Shown here: one piece after another, positions 1-7,695 of the stretch
How positions within the stretch are numbered: position 1 is the stretch's first letter
Layout of the letters: every line of letters begins with the position of its first letter
Source of the DNA: Streptomyces poriferorum
GTDB taxonomy: Bacteria > Actinomycetota > Actinomycetes > Streptomycetales > Streptomycetaceae
Assembly (NCBI RefSeq): GCF_019399235.1
Contig: NZ_JAELVH010000014.1
Coordinates: 1 to 61,039 of the forward strand
Reading direction: 5' to 3'
Length of the DNA: 61,039 nucleotides
Translations under genes and position numbers: made by a program
Notes under the pieces: generated by a model
The model's input: the letters and a program-made list of their open reading frames with translations, nothing else
What the model was told of the DNA's origin: nothing
Databases searched by the model: none

Positions 1-20
1 CGCCGCATGTAGTGGCAGTG
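1..20. repeat. 20-bp inverted repeat, left copy (IS701-type element)
   Basis: Bases 1-20 are the exact reverse complement of 1311-1330, and they flank the transposase. The left side of the element lies outside the window. It is therefore not possible to tell whether this is the terminal repeat or a sub-terminal one. Confidence 0.7.
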
Positions 21-39
21 GATCGAGCAGTCCGCAGGT

Positions 40-1269
40 GTGATCAATGATGTGCCCACGAGCGCCTGGGGCCATGAGCTCGAGAACCTGTTCCTCCGGG
101 CCGGAGCCTGCTTCGCCAGGGTTGAACCCCGGCGCCGGATGCGCGACTACGTACGAGGACTGCTGGGTCCGGTAGGTCGCAAGAACGGCTGGCAACTCGC
201 CGAGTATGCCGGCCATGCCACCCCGGACGGGCTGCAGCACCTCCTGTCTCGCAGTCGCTGGGACGCCGACCGCCTCCGCGACGACCTGCAGTCTTATGCG
301 GCAGAACAACTCGGTTCATCAGAAGGCGTGTTGATCATCGACGACACCGGCTTCATCAAGAAAGGCACCACCTCAGCCGGGGTGCAACGGCAATACTCCG
401 GAACGGCAGGCCGCACCGAAAACTGCCAGATCGGTGTCTTCGCCGCCTACGCCACCAACCGCGGTCACGCCCTGGTCGACCGCGAGCTCTACCTGCCCAA
501 GTCCTGGACCGAGGACCGCGAACGCTGCCGAGCGGCCCAGGTCCCCGACCAGCGCGGCTTCGCCACCAAGAACGACCTCGCCCGCTCCATGATCCTGCGA
601 GCCATGCGCTCCCCGCTGGTCTTTTCCTGGGTCACCGCGGACTCTGCTTACGGCCAGGACTCCCGCTTCCGCCGTTTCCTGGAGGACGCCGGCCTGTCCT
701 ACGTCATGGCGGTGCCCAAGTCGCAGCAGGTCCACGGCCCGCGCATCGACTACCTCATCGGCCATGCCCCGCCCGAAGCATGGCAACGCCTGTCCTGCGG
801 AGACGGCGCCAAAGGACCGCGGCTTTACGACTGGGCGGCAGCCCGGCTGCCAGCCGTCTGGGAATTCGACGGCGACGAGCCCACGCGGCAACGCTGGATG
901 CTCGCCCGCCGCAGCATCACCCGCCCCGAAGAGATCGCCTACTACCTGGCCAGTGCCCCGTTGGACGCCACCGTTGCCGACCTGGCCCGCATCGCGGGCT
1001 GCCGCTGGAAGATCGAAGAATGCTTTCAGAGCGCGAAGAACGAGTGCGGCCTGGACCAGTACGAAGTCCGCCGCTACGTCGGCTGGTACCGGCACATCAC
1101 TCTCGTCATGCTTGCGCACACCTTCCTCGCGGCGATGGCCGTCCAGGCACACGAAAAGGGGGTGACAAGACCGACACACCCGACCTCGTGGACCTCACCC
1201 CGGCCGAAATCCGCCGTCTGCTGGCAGTTGAACCCCACCGCCGTCCTGCACAACGCGATCACGCAGTGA
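40..1269 (+). pseudogene. IS701-family transposase, C-terminus out of frame
   Basis: This is a 409-codon DDE transposase of the IS701 type. It shows LIIDDTGF (Asp101/102), TADSAYG (Asp201) and the late GCRWKIEECFQ glutamate (about residues 322-332), in the expected order. The family-like C-terminus (KTDTPDLVDLTPAEIRRLL, then WSHWRRRHQARAR) is encoded in the -1 frame from about 1161 onwards. In the zero frame the protein ends with unrelated residues. The break is at a run of five Gs (1158-1162) inside the heptamer A AAG GGG, a canonical -1 slippery pattern. The gene is therefore either a pseudogene with one lost G or is expressed through ribosomal frameshifting. IS701 elements are not generally known to frameshift, so decay is the safer reading. 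Confidence 0.85.
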
Positions 1270-1310
1270 AGTGGTCGCACTGGAGACGCCGCCACCAAGC
1301 ACGCGCCCGA

Positions 1311-1330
1311 CACTGCCACTACATGCGGCG
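1311..1330. repeat. 20-bp inverted repeat, right copy (IS701-type element)
   Basis: Perfect inverted partner of 1-20. It falls within the -1 frame that encodes the conserved transposase C-terminus, reading as HCHYMRRG. The element may end just after it, or may extend to about 1449 (GGCTGGAGTACTAG). The right boundary is unresolved. Confidence 0.7.
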
Positions 1331-1463
1331 CGGTCACACGTTCGCGGGACGGTCCGCCAAGACCGCCCCGCACCCCAACCCACCCCGCTACAATCCCCAC
1401 ACCCAAGCCGCTGACCAGCGCTAATGGAGAACTACGGCTGGAGTACTAGGGCGTGTATCGAAA

Positions 1464-1991
1464 GTGGATCAAGGACGTGCGGATATCGGTGGCCTGGTCT
1501 CGGTCGGCCTGCCATACTCGCGCAGCGTGACCACTGACCAGATAGCTCGCCTGACCTTGACCACCGCAGAGCATGACCCTGAGCTGAACAACCGACTGAC
1601 CGAGGAACTGATCGCCTTCAACGCGGCTCCCACTGGTGCAGCCGATCGTGGCTCTTTTTCGGTCAAGGTCACCGATGAGGCCGGCGAACTGGCTGGCGGC
1701 CTGGCTGCTTGGACCTGGGGCGGTCTGTGCGGCATCGATATGCTCTGGGTGCGTGAGGACAGCCGCAAGGATGGTTGGGGCAGCAAGATACTGCTGGCGG
1801 CAGAGGCCGAGGCTGAACAACGCGGCTGCGACCGTGTGGCCGTCTCCTCCTTCACCTTCCAGGCCGCTGGTTTCTATCAGCGGCATGGCTACGTCGAGAC
1901 GGGCCGGACTCTGGGCATTCCCGGCGACCACGCGGACGTGCACATGTACAAGTCGCTTGCATCAGGGTGCACGCCCTCGGAGCAGTCGTGA
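1464..1991 (+). CDS. GNAT-family N-acetyltransferase
   Basis: A protein of 175 aa if started at ATG 1464, or 154 aa from the in-frame GTG at 1527. The shorter form fits the usual family N-terminus better (residues TTDQIARLTLTTAEHDPE). The acetyl-CoA-binding core is seen in LWVREDSRKDGWGSKIL, where the usual RGxGxGxxLL loop is degenerate (KDGWGSKLL-like), and in the AAGFYQRHGYVETGR motif near the C-terminus. GNAT enzymes transfer acetyl from acetyl-CoA to an amine; the acceptor cannot be predicted. The gene stands alone between two transposase remnants, which suggests passenger or acquired DNA. Confidence 0.75.
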   Translation: MDQGRADIGGLVSVGLPYSRSVTTDQIARLTLTTAEHDPELNNRLTEELIAFNAAPTGAADRGSFSVKVTDEAGELAGGLAAWTWGGLCGIDMLWVREDSRKDGWGSKILLAAEAEAEQRGCDRVAVSSFTFQAAGFYQRHGYVETGRTLGIPGDHADVHMYKSLASGCTPSEQS

Positions 1992-2000
1992 ACCCCTGGC

Positions 2001-2751
2001 TCACAGCCACTCGTTGATGGCGGCGATCGGGACGGTGGCCTCGTAGCGGACAGCGAGCTTGTCGTACCTCGTCGCCACGGACCGATGCCGTTTGAGGCGA
2101 TTGATCCCACATTCAACCGCGTGGCGTTCACGGTAGTCGGCTGGGTCGAAGTGCGGCGGGCGGCCACCGCGGGAGCCAAGCTTCCTGCGGTTGCGTGCCT
2201 GATCGGCTCTGTGCGGGATGGTGCAGCGGATACCTCGTCTACGCAGGTAGGCGCGGTTCTTGCGGGAGGCGTACGCCTTGTCGGCGCGCACCCGATCCGG
2301 GCGGCTGCGCGGTCGGCCCGCACCGACGCGGGGCTCGAACTTTACCCAGCACCGCCTCGAACTGCGGTGCGTCACCACGCTGCCCGGCTGTCACCACGAT
2401 CGACAGCGGCTTCTGGCCCTGCTCGACAGCCAAGTGCAACTTGGTGGTGAACCCGCCGCGCGAGCGCCCCAGTCCATGGTCACGGGGCTCCGCGAAGACA
2501 CCATCAGGTGGTTCCTTTTGCAGGCATAGCCGGGCGACCTCCTCGTAGCTCTGTCCCGAGAACAGGCACATCGCCATCACGAAGTAGACCACCAGCCGGG
2601 CAGGCAGCAGCCGATTCCGCTGCTGTACCCGGCCCGTCTCCGTCAGTACCTCGTCCACAAGCTCCGCAGGAAACGCCTGCGTCAGCACCCCGACCGCGAC
2701 CCGGTCTGACAGACGCTCACCAGATGACTTCAGCTGACCCGCTCTTGGCAT
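2001..2751 (-). pseudogene. hybrid IS4-type/IS5-type transposase remnant
   Basis: Minus-strand remnant made of two unlike parts. From 2751 to about 2517 it encodes the IS4-type N-terminal domain (GERLSDRVAVGVLTQAFP, then LPARLVVYFVMAMCLFSG). After that it switches to an IS5-type catalytic region (DHGLGRSRGGFTTKLHLAVE, then [12 protein letters not shown]). A shift near 2345 moves the frame, and the rest of the IS5 domain continues in another frame to 2001 ([34 protein letters not shown], ending AAINEWL). It therefore has both an illegitimate junction and a frameshift. It is not expected to be active. Confidence 0.8.
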
Positions 2752-3065
2752 ACCACCAACAACGAACAGAATGCACCTAAGTTACCGGTATTGAGGCTAG
2801 GCGGCGCCCGTTGCGCGGCCAGCTCCTCCATGGCAGTCCACGCGACACCCCGTCGCCCGGATGGTCTCGAGCAAGTCGACGCTGGCGCTATTAGGGGGAG
2901 ACACCCCACAGCGTGTTCGTGTCCAGGATGATCAAAATGGGCGGCTCTGTCCCGGGCTGCGCGCAACAGGCGGGACGAGCCTACCAGGCCCGGAGCGGCC
3001 CCGTCAGCGAATTCCGTTCACACTGCCTCTTCGACGACGGACCTCGTACGCACTCGGCCGCCAAC
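2752..3065. other. intergenic stretch without a supported gene
   Basis: Several short frames exist here but none has a credible start, ribosome site or recognisable motif. The segment joins the IS remnants to the first TrmA-tail repeat. Its beginning (TTACCGGTATTGAGGC, about 2780-2795) may be the outer end of the IS4-type element, but no matching partner was found. Confidence 0.4.
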
Positions 3066-3326
3066 GGCGTGAGGCTCCTAACCGTGGAGTCGCTGCGTAC
3101 TACGGGGAGCCATGATGTGCCAGAGTTCCGGTGCCGAACCGACGTAGGGCCGTGACGCTCATTTGACGCTCCGGGCGCCTGGCGGCTCTCATTCGGGCCC
3201 CCAAGACCATCTCTGACCTGCTGTTTTCCTGCCTGCGTCCAGGCTGACATCTTTCCGATGACGCATCACGTGGAGTGCGTGGCGATTCTGGAGCCCGCCG
3301 CAAAGGGGCTCTGACCTGGCTGGCGC
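3066..3326 (+). repeat. dispersed repeat, copy 1, carrying 3'-end remnant of an RNA methyltransferase gene
   Basis: This stretch matches 10171-10417 over most of its length; shared blocks include GGCGTGAGGCTCC, GCCGAACCGACGTAGGGCCG and CCTGCCTGCGTCCAGGC. From 3246 it reads as a short coding remnant (FPMTHHVECVAILEP) with a stop at 3312-3314. That peptide is the typical C-terminus of TrmA/RlmD-type SAM-dependent RNA (uracil-5) methyltransferases, whose last motif is FPxTxHxE. No upstream methyltransferase domain is present. The block CTCTGACCTG recurs at 3211 and 3309, 98 bp apart, as if the tail were duplicated in tandem. Confidence 0.7.
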
Positions 3327-3656
3327 GAGCCACCCGGCCGCCCGGCGCCGCCACCGGTCACCATGCACCGCGTCCGAGGAATTGCCGACGGGGAAGCGAG
3401 CGCTGGATGCCGACGGGGCACCACTCGTTCCACGAGGTGATAGGTGGCGCCCCGTTGGCGCTCGGTGGCGTTCCCGGTCACGACCCCGCACTGGACTACC
3501 AGGGCAACTGGCCGGTACCGGCACGTCCCTCCCCGCTACCGAGCACGAGCTGCGTGACCACGTCGCCCGGGACGGGCTCTTCTCCGACGAGTACGCCCGG
3601 GCCCCGCTCGACACCCGATGACAGGGCCGGCGGACCCGCCTTGGAGCCCCTGCCTG
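3327..3656 (+). other. unexplained stretch with possible degenerate coding remnant
   Basis: Two overlapping plus-strand frames carry protein-like residues: DYQGNWPVPARP at about 3494-3530, then ATEHELRDHVARDGLFSDEY ending in a stop at 3619-3621. They look like one broken gene fragment split by a frameshift. I do not recognise the family. No ribosome site or start supports an intact gene. Confidence 0.3.
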
Positions 3657-5204
3657 CTACTGCACCCGGCTGAGGCGGGAGAAGAGCCCCCTGTGCGCCC
3701 AGCCCGTGCGGCGTAGTCCTGTCCAGACGCAGCCGGCCGCCATACAGACAGCGAGTGCCGTCGCACCGACCGCGGACGGTAGCGCGGCCATCAGGGCGAC
3801 GCCCACCAACACGACGACGAACCCGTCGAACTGCCAGGCAACGAAACGCAGTCCGGAGAGGTCGCCGAACGGCGTGATGACGGGAAGGAGCAGTTCCAGC
3901 GGAAGATCCAGTTTCATCTCACGCAGGAACCTGGCGCCCAGCGCCATGACCACCGACCCGGTGACAAGAATGGCCGTGTCCCGCAGATGCCCGCTGTGGT
4001 GGTCCCACCGGACGACGACGGAGAAGCCGCCCCCCAGGAAAGCACCGATCGTCACCGCGACGACGGGCCAGGCCAACGTGCGGGCAAGGGTTCCACCCCA
4101 CCGTTCGCCGTACAGCGGAGCCAGGGTCAGCTCATCTCGCAGTCCGCGCCACGTCTCGCCCACCCACCCCGATCCCAGGTACACACACAGCGCTCCCAGC
4201 GCCCACAGCCACGACGCCGGCCCGTCCCCCCGTCCGCCTGCCCCGTGCGTCAGCACGGAGGAGCCGATCAGAAGGAGTGCCGCGCCCGCGCCCGCGCGCC
4301 CGGGTGTCCGCAGTGCTCGGACCGCACCCTGCGGCAGATATCCGCGAAGACGCCCGTCCGGACGGATCAGGGCCGAGGTGAGACCGGACGGCTCCGGCCG
4401 GTACAGATCCAGCGCGTGATGGAGTGTCCCGGTCCAGGCGTATGTCTGGGCCTGGGAGGCGCGGGCCGACTCGCGGGCGAGCCGGGCGAGGTCGACGGTG
4501 CGGATCGCCCGGAGGGCCGCCCGCCCCAGGACCGCCGCGGTGGCCGCCAGCACTCCGGCGAGGAGCCACAGCCCCGTCCCGCTGTCCGGAGCCACTCGGC
4601 TCACCCCGCCGACCACAACCGCCGTGCCGCCGAGGGCGGAAGCCAGCAGGAGATTGTCGCGCAACGGCCGTACCTGGCCCCAGAGCCACGCGAACGCCGC
4701 GAGGGCGCTGAGCCCCACCCCGGACGTGAGGACCTGTACCGCGGAATCGAGGTGATCGAAGAGGTCGGTCGCGAGGTACGCCGCCACGCAGGCCGAGAGC
4801 AGTCCGGTCGCACCGACGTACGTCAGTCTGCGCCGGGCGATCGTGCCGAGGTAGCGCGTCGGGGAGATGTCCGTGGACATGAACACGTGCAGCAGGAACG
4901 GCTGGACCACCACCGGCCCCCAGAACCGCCCGGCGATCTGGGCCGTCCAGCACACAGCCACCGCGAGCGCGCAGACCCAGGGCGCCGCCTCCGTGAGAGA
5001 CCCTACGGAGACCGATGCGGGCGAGGTGCTCCGGGCGTGGAACACCGGCACCAGGTAGAACGCGGCGAACAGGGCGACGAGGTAGAGGGTGTACGCGTGC
5101 CCACGCACCGTGCCGCGGTCACCGCGTCGGGCGTAACGCTGCCGCACGGCCCGGACGCGGGCCGCGGGGGCGGACTCGGGTGCCGCGAGAGTGTCCACCG
5201 TCAT
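3657..5204 (-). CDS. ABC transporter permease of the linaridin cluster
   Basis: A 515-aa integral membrane protein with roughly 11-12 hydrophobic segments spread from about residue 40 to 490. The short N-terminal and C-terminal tails are basic. It has no ATPase motifs. The ATG overlaps the stop of the ATP-binding gene (ATGA at 5201-5204), so the two are translationally coupled and most likely form one exporter. By position this is the export or immunity module for the modified peptide. It could instead protect the producer by removing peptide from the membrane. It is the last gene of the operon. Confidence 0.75.
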   Translation of the reverse strand: MTVDTLAAPESAPAARVRAVRQRYARRGDRGTVRGHAYTLYLVALFAAFYLVPVFHARSTSPASVSVGSLTEAAPWVCALAVAVCWTAQIAGRFWGPVVVQPFLLHVFMSTDISPTRYLGTIARRRLTYVGATGLLSACVAAYLATDLFDHLDSAVQVLTSGVGLSALAAFAWLWGQVRPLRDNLLLASALGGTAVVVGGVSRVAPDSGTGLWLLAGVLAATAAVLGRAALRAIRTVDLARLARESARASQAQTYAWTGTLHHALDLYRPEPSGLTSALIRPDGRLRGYLPQGAVRALRTPGRAGAGAALLLIGSSVLTHGAGGRGDGPASWLWALGALCVYLGSGWVGETWRGLRDELTLAPLYGERWGGTLARTLAWPVVAVTIGAFLGGGFSVVVRWDHHSGHLRDTAILVTGSVVMALGARFLREMKLDLPLELLLPVITPFGDLSGLRFVAWQFDGFVVVLVGVALMAALPSAVGATALAVCMAAGCVWTGLRRTGWAHRGLFSRLSRVQ

Positions 5205-5833
5205 CCGAGCTCCACGCGGCCGTCACGCACCTCCACCAGGGCGGGCTCATGAGTGGCGACCAGAAAGGCCGTGCCCTCCTCGGCCCGCTCCGTGAGCAAG
5301 GCCGCCACCAGTTCGACGCGGTCGCTGTCGAGGTGTCGCTCGGGCTCGTCGAGCAGCACCACGTCAGCGGGGCGCACCAACGTCATCGCGATGCCGAAGA
5401 GTTGCAACTGGCCCGAAGAGACCTGATGGGGAAACCGCTCGCCCAGCGGGGACAGTCCCAGTCGCTCGATGATTTCTTCGGCGGCTTCGGCGGTTGTCGC
5501 GCTGTTGCCGTACCAGGAGGCGGCCACCAGGGTCACCTGCTCGCGCAGTGTCATGTCACGGGCGAACGGGATCGCGTCGACCAAGGAAGCCACGAGGCGC
5601 CGGTGCTGCGGCTTGGCCATGTCGGCGGGTTCGCCCCGCACCGAGCACGAACCGGCCGTGAGACTCCGGCTGCCCAGGAAGGCCCGCAGGAGCGTCGTCT
5701 TCCCCGACCCGTTGCCGCCGGTGAGGCACCAGACCTCGCCCGGCAGCACCGCGAACGAGGTCGGCTCCAGCAGGGTGACGTCGCCCATGGTGACCGTGGC
5801 ACCCTCGGCAGCGAGGATGGGAACAGCGGTCAC
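5201..5833 (-). CDS. cypT: ABC transporter ATP-binding protein (linaridin export/immunity)
   Basis: A 210-aa nucleotide-binding subunit. It has Walker A GGNGSGKTT (about residues 39-47), signature SSGQL (about 139-143), Walker B VVLLDEP followed by ERHLD, and the switch histidine in VATHEP. It is shorter than many ABC ATPases but has every core motif. It overlaps the permease start downstream and the methyltransferase stop upstream by four bases each, within a co-directional operon. The symbol follows the cypemycin scheme by position and is tentative. Confidence 0.85.
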   Translation of the reverse strand: MTAVPILAAEGATVTMGDVTLLEPTSFAVLPGEVWCLTGGNGSGKTTLLRAFLGSRSLTAGSCSVRGEPADMAKPQHRRLVASLVDAIPFARDMTLREQVTLVAASWYGNSATTAEAAEEIIERLGLSPLGERFPHQVSSGQLQLFGIAMTLVRPADVVLLDEPERHLDSDRVELVAALLTERAEEGTAFLVATHEPALVEVRDGRVELG

Positions 5834-6567
5834 TTCGCCTCCAGAACCACAAGCATCTCCCGTGAGCGTGCAGTGTATGGGTCACCCGCGTACGATCCGT
5901 CGACGGCCGTCACCTCCAAGCCGGCGATCCGTGCCAGGAGCCGGATCTCCGGCAGTGACGCCCAGGTGGCCATCTCGTGGAACGAGGTGAGGGTCGAGGC
6001 GCCCTGGACCATGAAGATGCTCATGATGGCCTGGGTTGCCCGGTCGGCGTTCTGAGTGATCGTCACCATCCGGTCACGGCCCAGGGGGTAGGTGACGGTG
6101 TGGGCGGTCCCGTCCGCACGGAGGTACTCGACGGGGTCGGTGCAGTCGAGGAAGGCGGCACCTCCCGGCTTGAGGTGCCGCCCGATGGCACGGAGCAGCT
6201 CGATCTTCTCGTCGTGGCTCTGTGCCAGGAAGAACGTGTTCTTGGACATGGTGACGACGTCGAAAGCGGAATCGAGCTGAAGGTCCCGGAAATCCGCTTC
6301 GACCGTGTCGACCTTGCGCTCGCCACGCCTGCTCTCCAGCAGGTCCAGCGAGGGACGTGAGGCGTCGACGGCCACGACCTGCGCACCGGCGTCGGCGAGC
6401 GCGAAGGACGAGACACCGGTTCCGGCGCCCAGGTCCAGAACGGTCCGCCCGGCCAACGGGCGGTGCGACGACACCCATGCCGCGAGTCCGGCTCCCGGGG
6501 AGAGCATCGACGAGATCAGGTTGTAGGCGTCAATGGCCGCCGCGTCGTAAACGGTCGGTTCACTCAT
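5830..6567 (-). CDS. cypM: SAM-dependent N-methyltransferase, CypM-like
   Basis: A 245-aa class I methyltransferase with motif I VLDLGAGTG (about residues 43-51), the acidic ribose-binding strand VVAVDAS and a post-I region. In the cypemycin pathway CypM dimethylates the alpha-amino group of the N-terminal alanine of the processed peptide. The core predicted here also begins with Ala, so the same role fits. ATG 6567 lies inside the end of the decarboxylase gene (8-bp overlap), and the stop overlaps the ATPase start. The assignment rests on context plus the fold, not on a substrate-specific motif. Confidence 0.8.
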   Translation of the reverse strand: MSEPTVYDAAAIDAYNLISSMLSPGAGLAAWVSSHRPLAGRTVLDLGAGTGVSSFALADAGAQVVAVDASRPSLDLLESRRGERKVDTVEADFRDLQLDSAFDVVTMSKNTFFLAQSHDEKIELLRAIGRHLKPGGAAFLDCTDPVEYLRADGTAHTVTYPLGRDRMVTITQNADRATQAIMSIFMVQGASTLTSFHEMATWASLPEIRLLARIAGLEVTAVDGSYAGDPYTARSREMLVVLEAK

Positions 6568-7132
6568 GGAAAGAGCCTTTCTTCACCATCTCATTGGCAA
6601 CGACGATGGCGCCGGGCAGATTGAATCCCACCTCGGCAGCCGCGCGATTGCTGGCGCGCACACCGGTCACCCGTGGTGCGAATTCGACATTCGGACGGAG
6701 CCGCAGAGTCCTCAGGTTGCTCTCCACGATCTCGTTGGATCCGGGGATCGTGTCGGCGATCACGATGGGGCGGTCCGTCACCTGCAGCATCATCAGAGCG
6801 GGCGAATCCGCCCGTCCCTGGGCCAGGCGCATAAGAGTGTCCAGGGTCGCCGGGAACACGATGAAGCACTCGGCGGCGCCACTCTGCCCGGAATTGACCT
6901 CGGGCGGCAGGCTCGGATCGTCCCATGAATCCGCCCACACCTGGCCGTTGGCCAGATGCCGCAATGCCCGGACCGTCACGAACTGCGTGGCGGACCGGGA
7001 TACGGAGACATTCACGACCACGTCGGGATTCATCTGACGCAGCCAGTGAATCCACCAGGGCACCAGTGCGGCACTGATGGATCCCGTCACATGAAGATGC
7101 AACTCGGCACCCTCGAACTGCTCGACGTTCAT
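6560..7132 (-). CDS. cypD: flavoprotein cysteine decarboxylase, CypD/LanD-like
   Basis: A 190-aa flavoprotein of the HFCD type. An early LHLHVTGSISAALV segment matches the flavin-binding strand-loop. FPATLDTLMRLAQGRADSPA (about residues 94-113) aligns with the PASANT region of EpiD and CypD. The expected reaction is FMN-dependent oxidative decarboxylation of the C-terminal cysteine, which gives the enethiol used for the aminovinyl-cysteine ring. The start is ATG 7132, set by the ATGA overlap with the upstream gene at 7129-7132. A longer open frame upstream is out of phase with the real neighbour. The PASANT motif is replaced by PATLDT, a variation to note. Confidence 0.8.
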   Translation of the reverse strand: MNVEQFEGAELHLHVTGSISAALVPWWIHWLRQMNPDVVVNVSVSRSATQFVTVRALRHLANGQVWADSWDDPSLPPEVNSGQSGAAECFIVFPATLDTLMRLAQGRADSPALMMLQVTDRPIVIADTIPGSNEIVESNLRTLRLRPNVEFAPRVTGVRASNRAAAEVGFNLPGAIVVANEMVKKGSFHE

Positions 7133-7695
7133 CCAGCGGTTTCCTTGTGTTCGGACGCGGAGTCGAGCGGGATCCACTCGGATGTGAGAATGGGTTTCAT
7201 GCGACTTTCCGGCGGTGCGCTGGGGAAGACGTTCATGAGGAGGAACTGCAGAGCCTGCGCATCGTCCGCCGCCGATGCCCGGCTGGCCGAGAACACCAAC
7301 TGGTACGGCACGCTCTGCGTGGCCCACGAGAAGCCTGCTTGGTTCATGCTCATCACGGAGAGCTGCTGCATGGCGTCGAACAGGGCCTTGGGGCCCCGGC
7401 TCGCGGGATTCCAGATGACCTGCGTCCACCCGTGCGGGACCTTCGGGGTCACGTCGCGCCAAGGGCTCGGCTGAGCGTCGCCCGCCCTGGCGTCGCGCAC
7501 CAGCAGGTGGACGTTCTGCACACCCGGGTTCGGGGCGAAGAATCGCCAACCCGGGATGGGCCAGCCCCCGGTGAACTGGCGTAGATCCTGGTTGTAGGAG
7601 TCGGGGGTGTTCTGCAGAACGGTCGAGACCAGGTGCGCTGCGACCGCCCCTGCGGCCAGCACGCCCGCCGCACCACGAATCCGGTTACTCAGCAT
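7129..7695 (-). CDS. cypL: membrane-anchored DUF5819-like protein, CypL-like
   Basis: A 188-aa protein starting at ATG 7695. It has one hydrophobic N-terminal segment (about residues 8-28, AAGVLAAGAVAAHLV) and then a soluble, presumably extracytoplasmic, part with the WRFFAPNPGVQNVHLLVRD motif typical of DUF5819. DUF5819 proteins usually sit beside HTTM-domain membrane proteins, and that is the case here. In linaridin clusters the gene in this position (CypL) is needed for peptide maturation, probably with CypH, but its chemistry is unclear. It overlaps the upstream gene by 11 bp and the decarboxylase gene by 4 bp. Confidence 0.65.
   Translation of the reverse strand: MLSNRIRGAAGVLAAGAVAAHLVSTVLQNTPDSYNQDLRQFTGGWPIPGWRFFAPNPGVQNVHLLVRDARAGDAQPSPWRDVTPKVPHGWTQVIWNPASRGPKALFDAMQQLSVMSMNQAGFSWATQSVPYQLVFSASRASAADDAQALQFLLMNVFPSAPPESRMKPILTSEWIPLDSASEHKETAG

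Noticed and set aside
6560..7549. A 329-residue version of the flavoprotein starting at 7549
   Set aside because: The extra N-terminus overlaps the DUF5819-like gene in another frame and is low-complexity. The ATGA overlap at 7129-7132 fixes the start at 7132.
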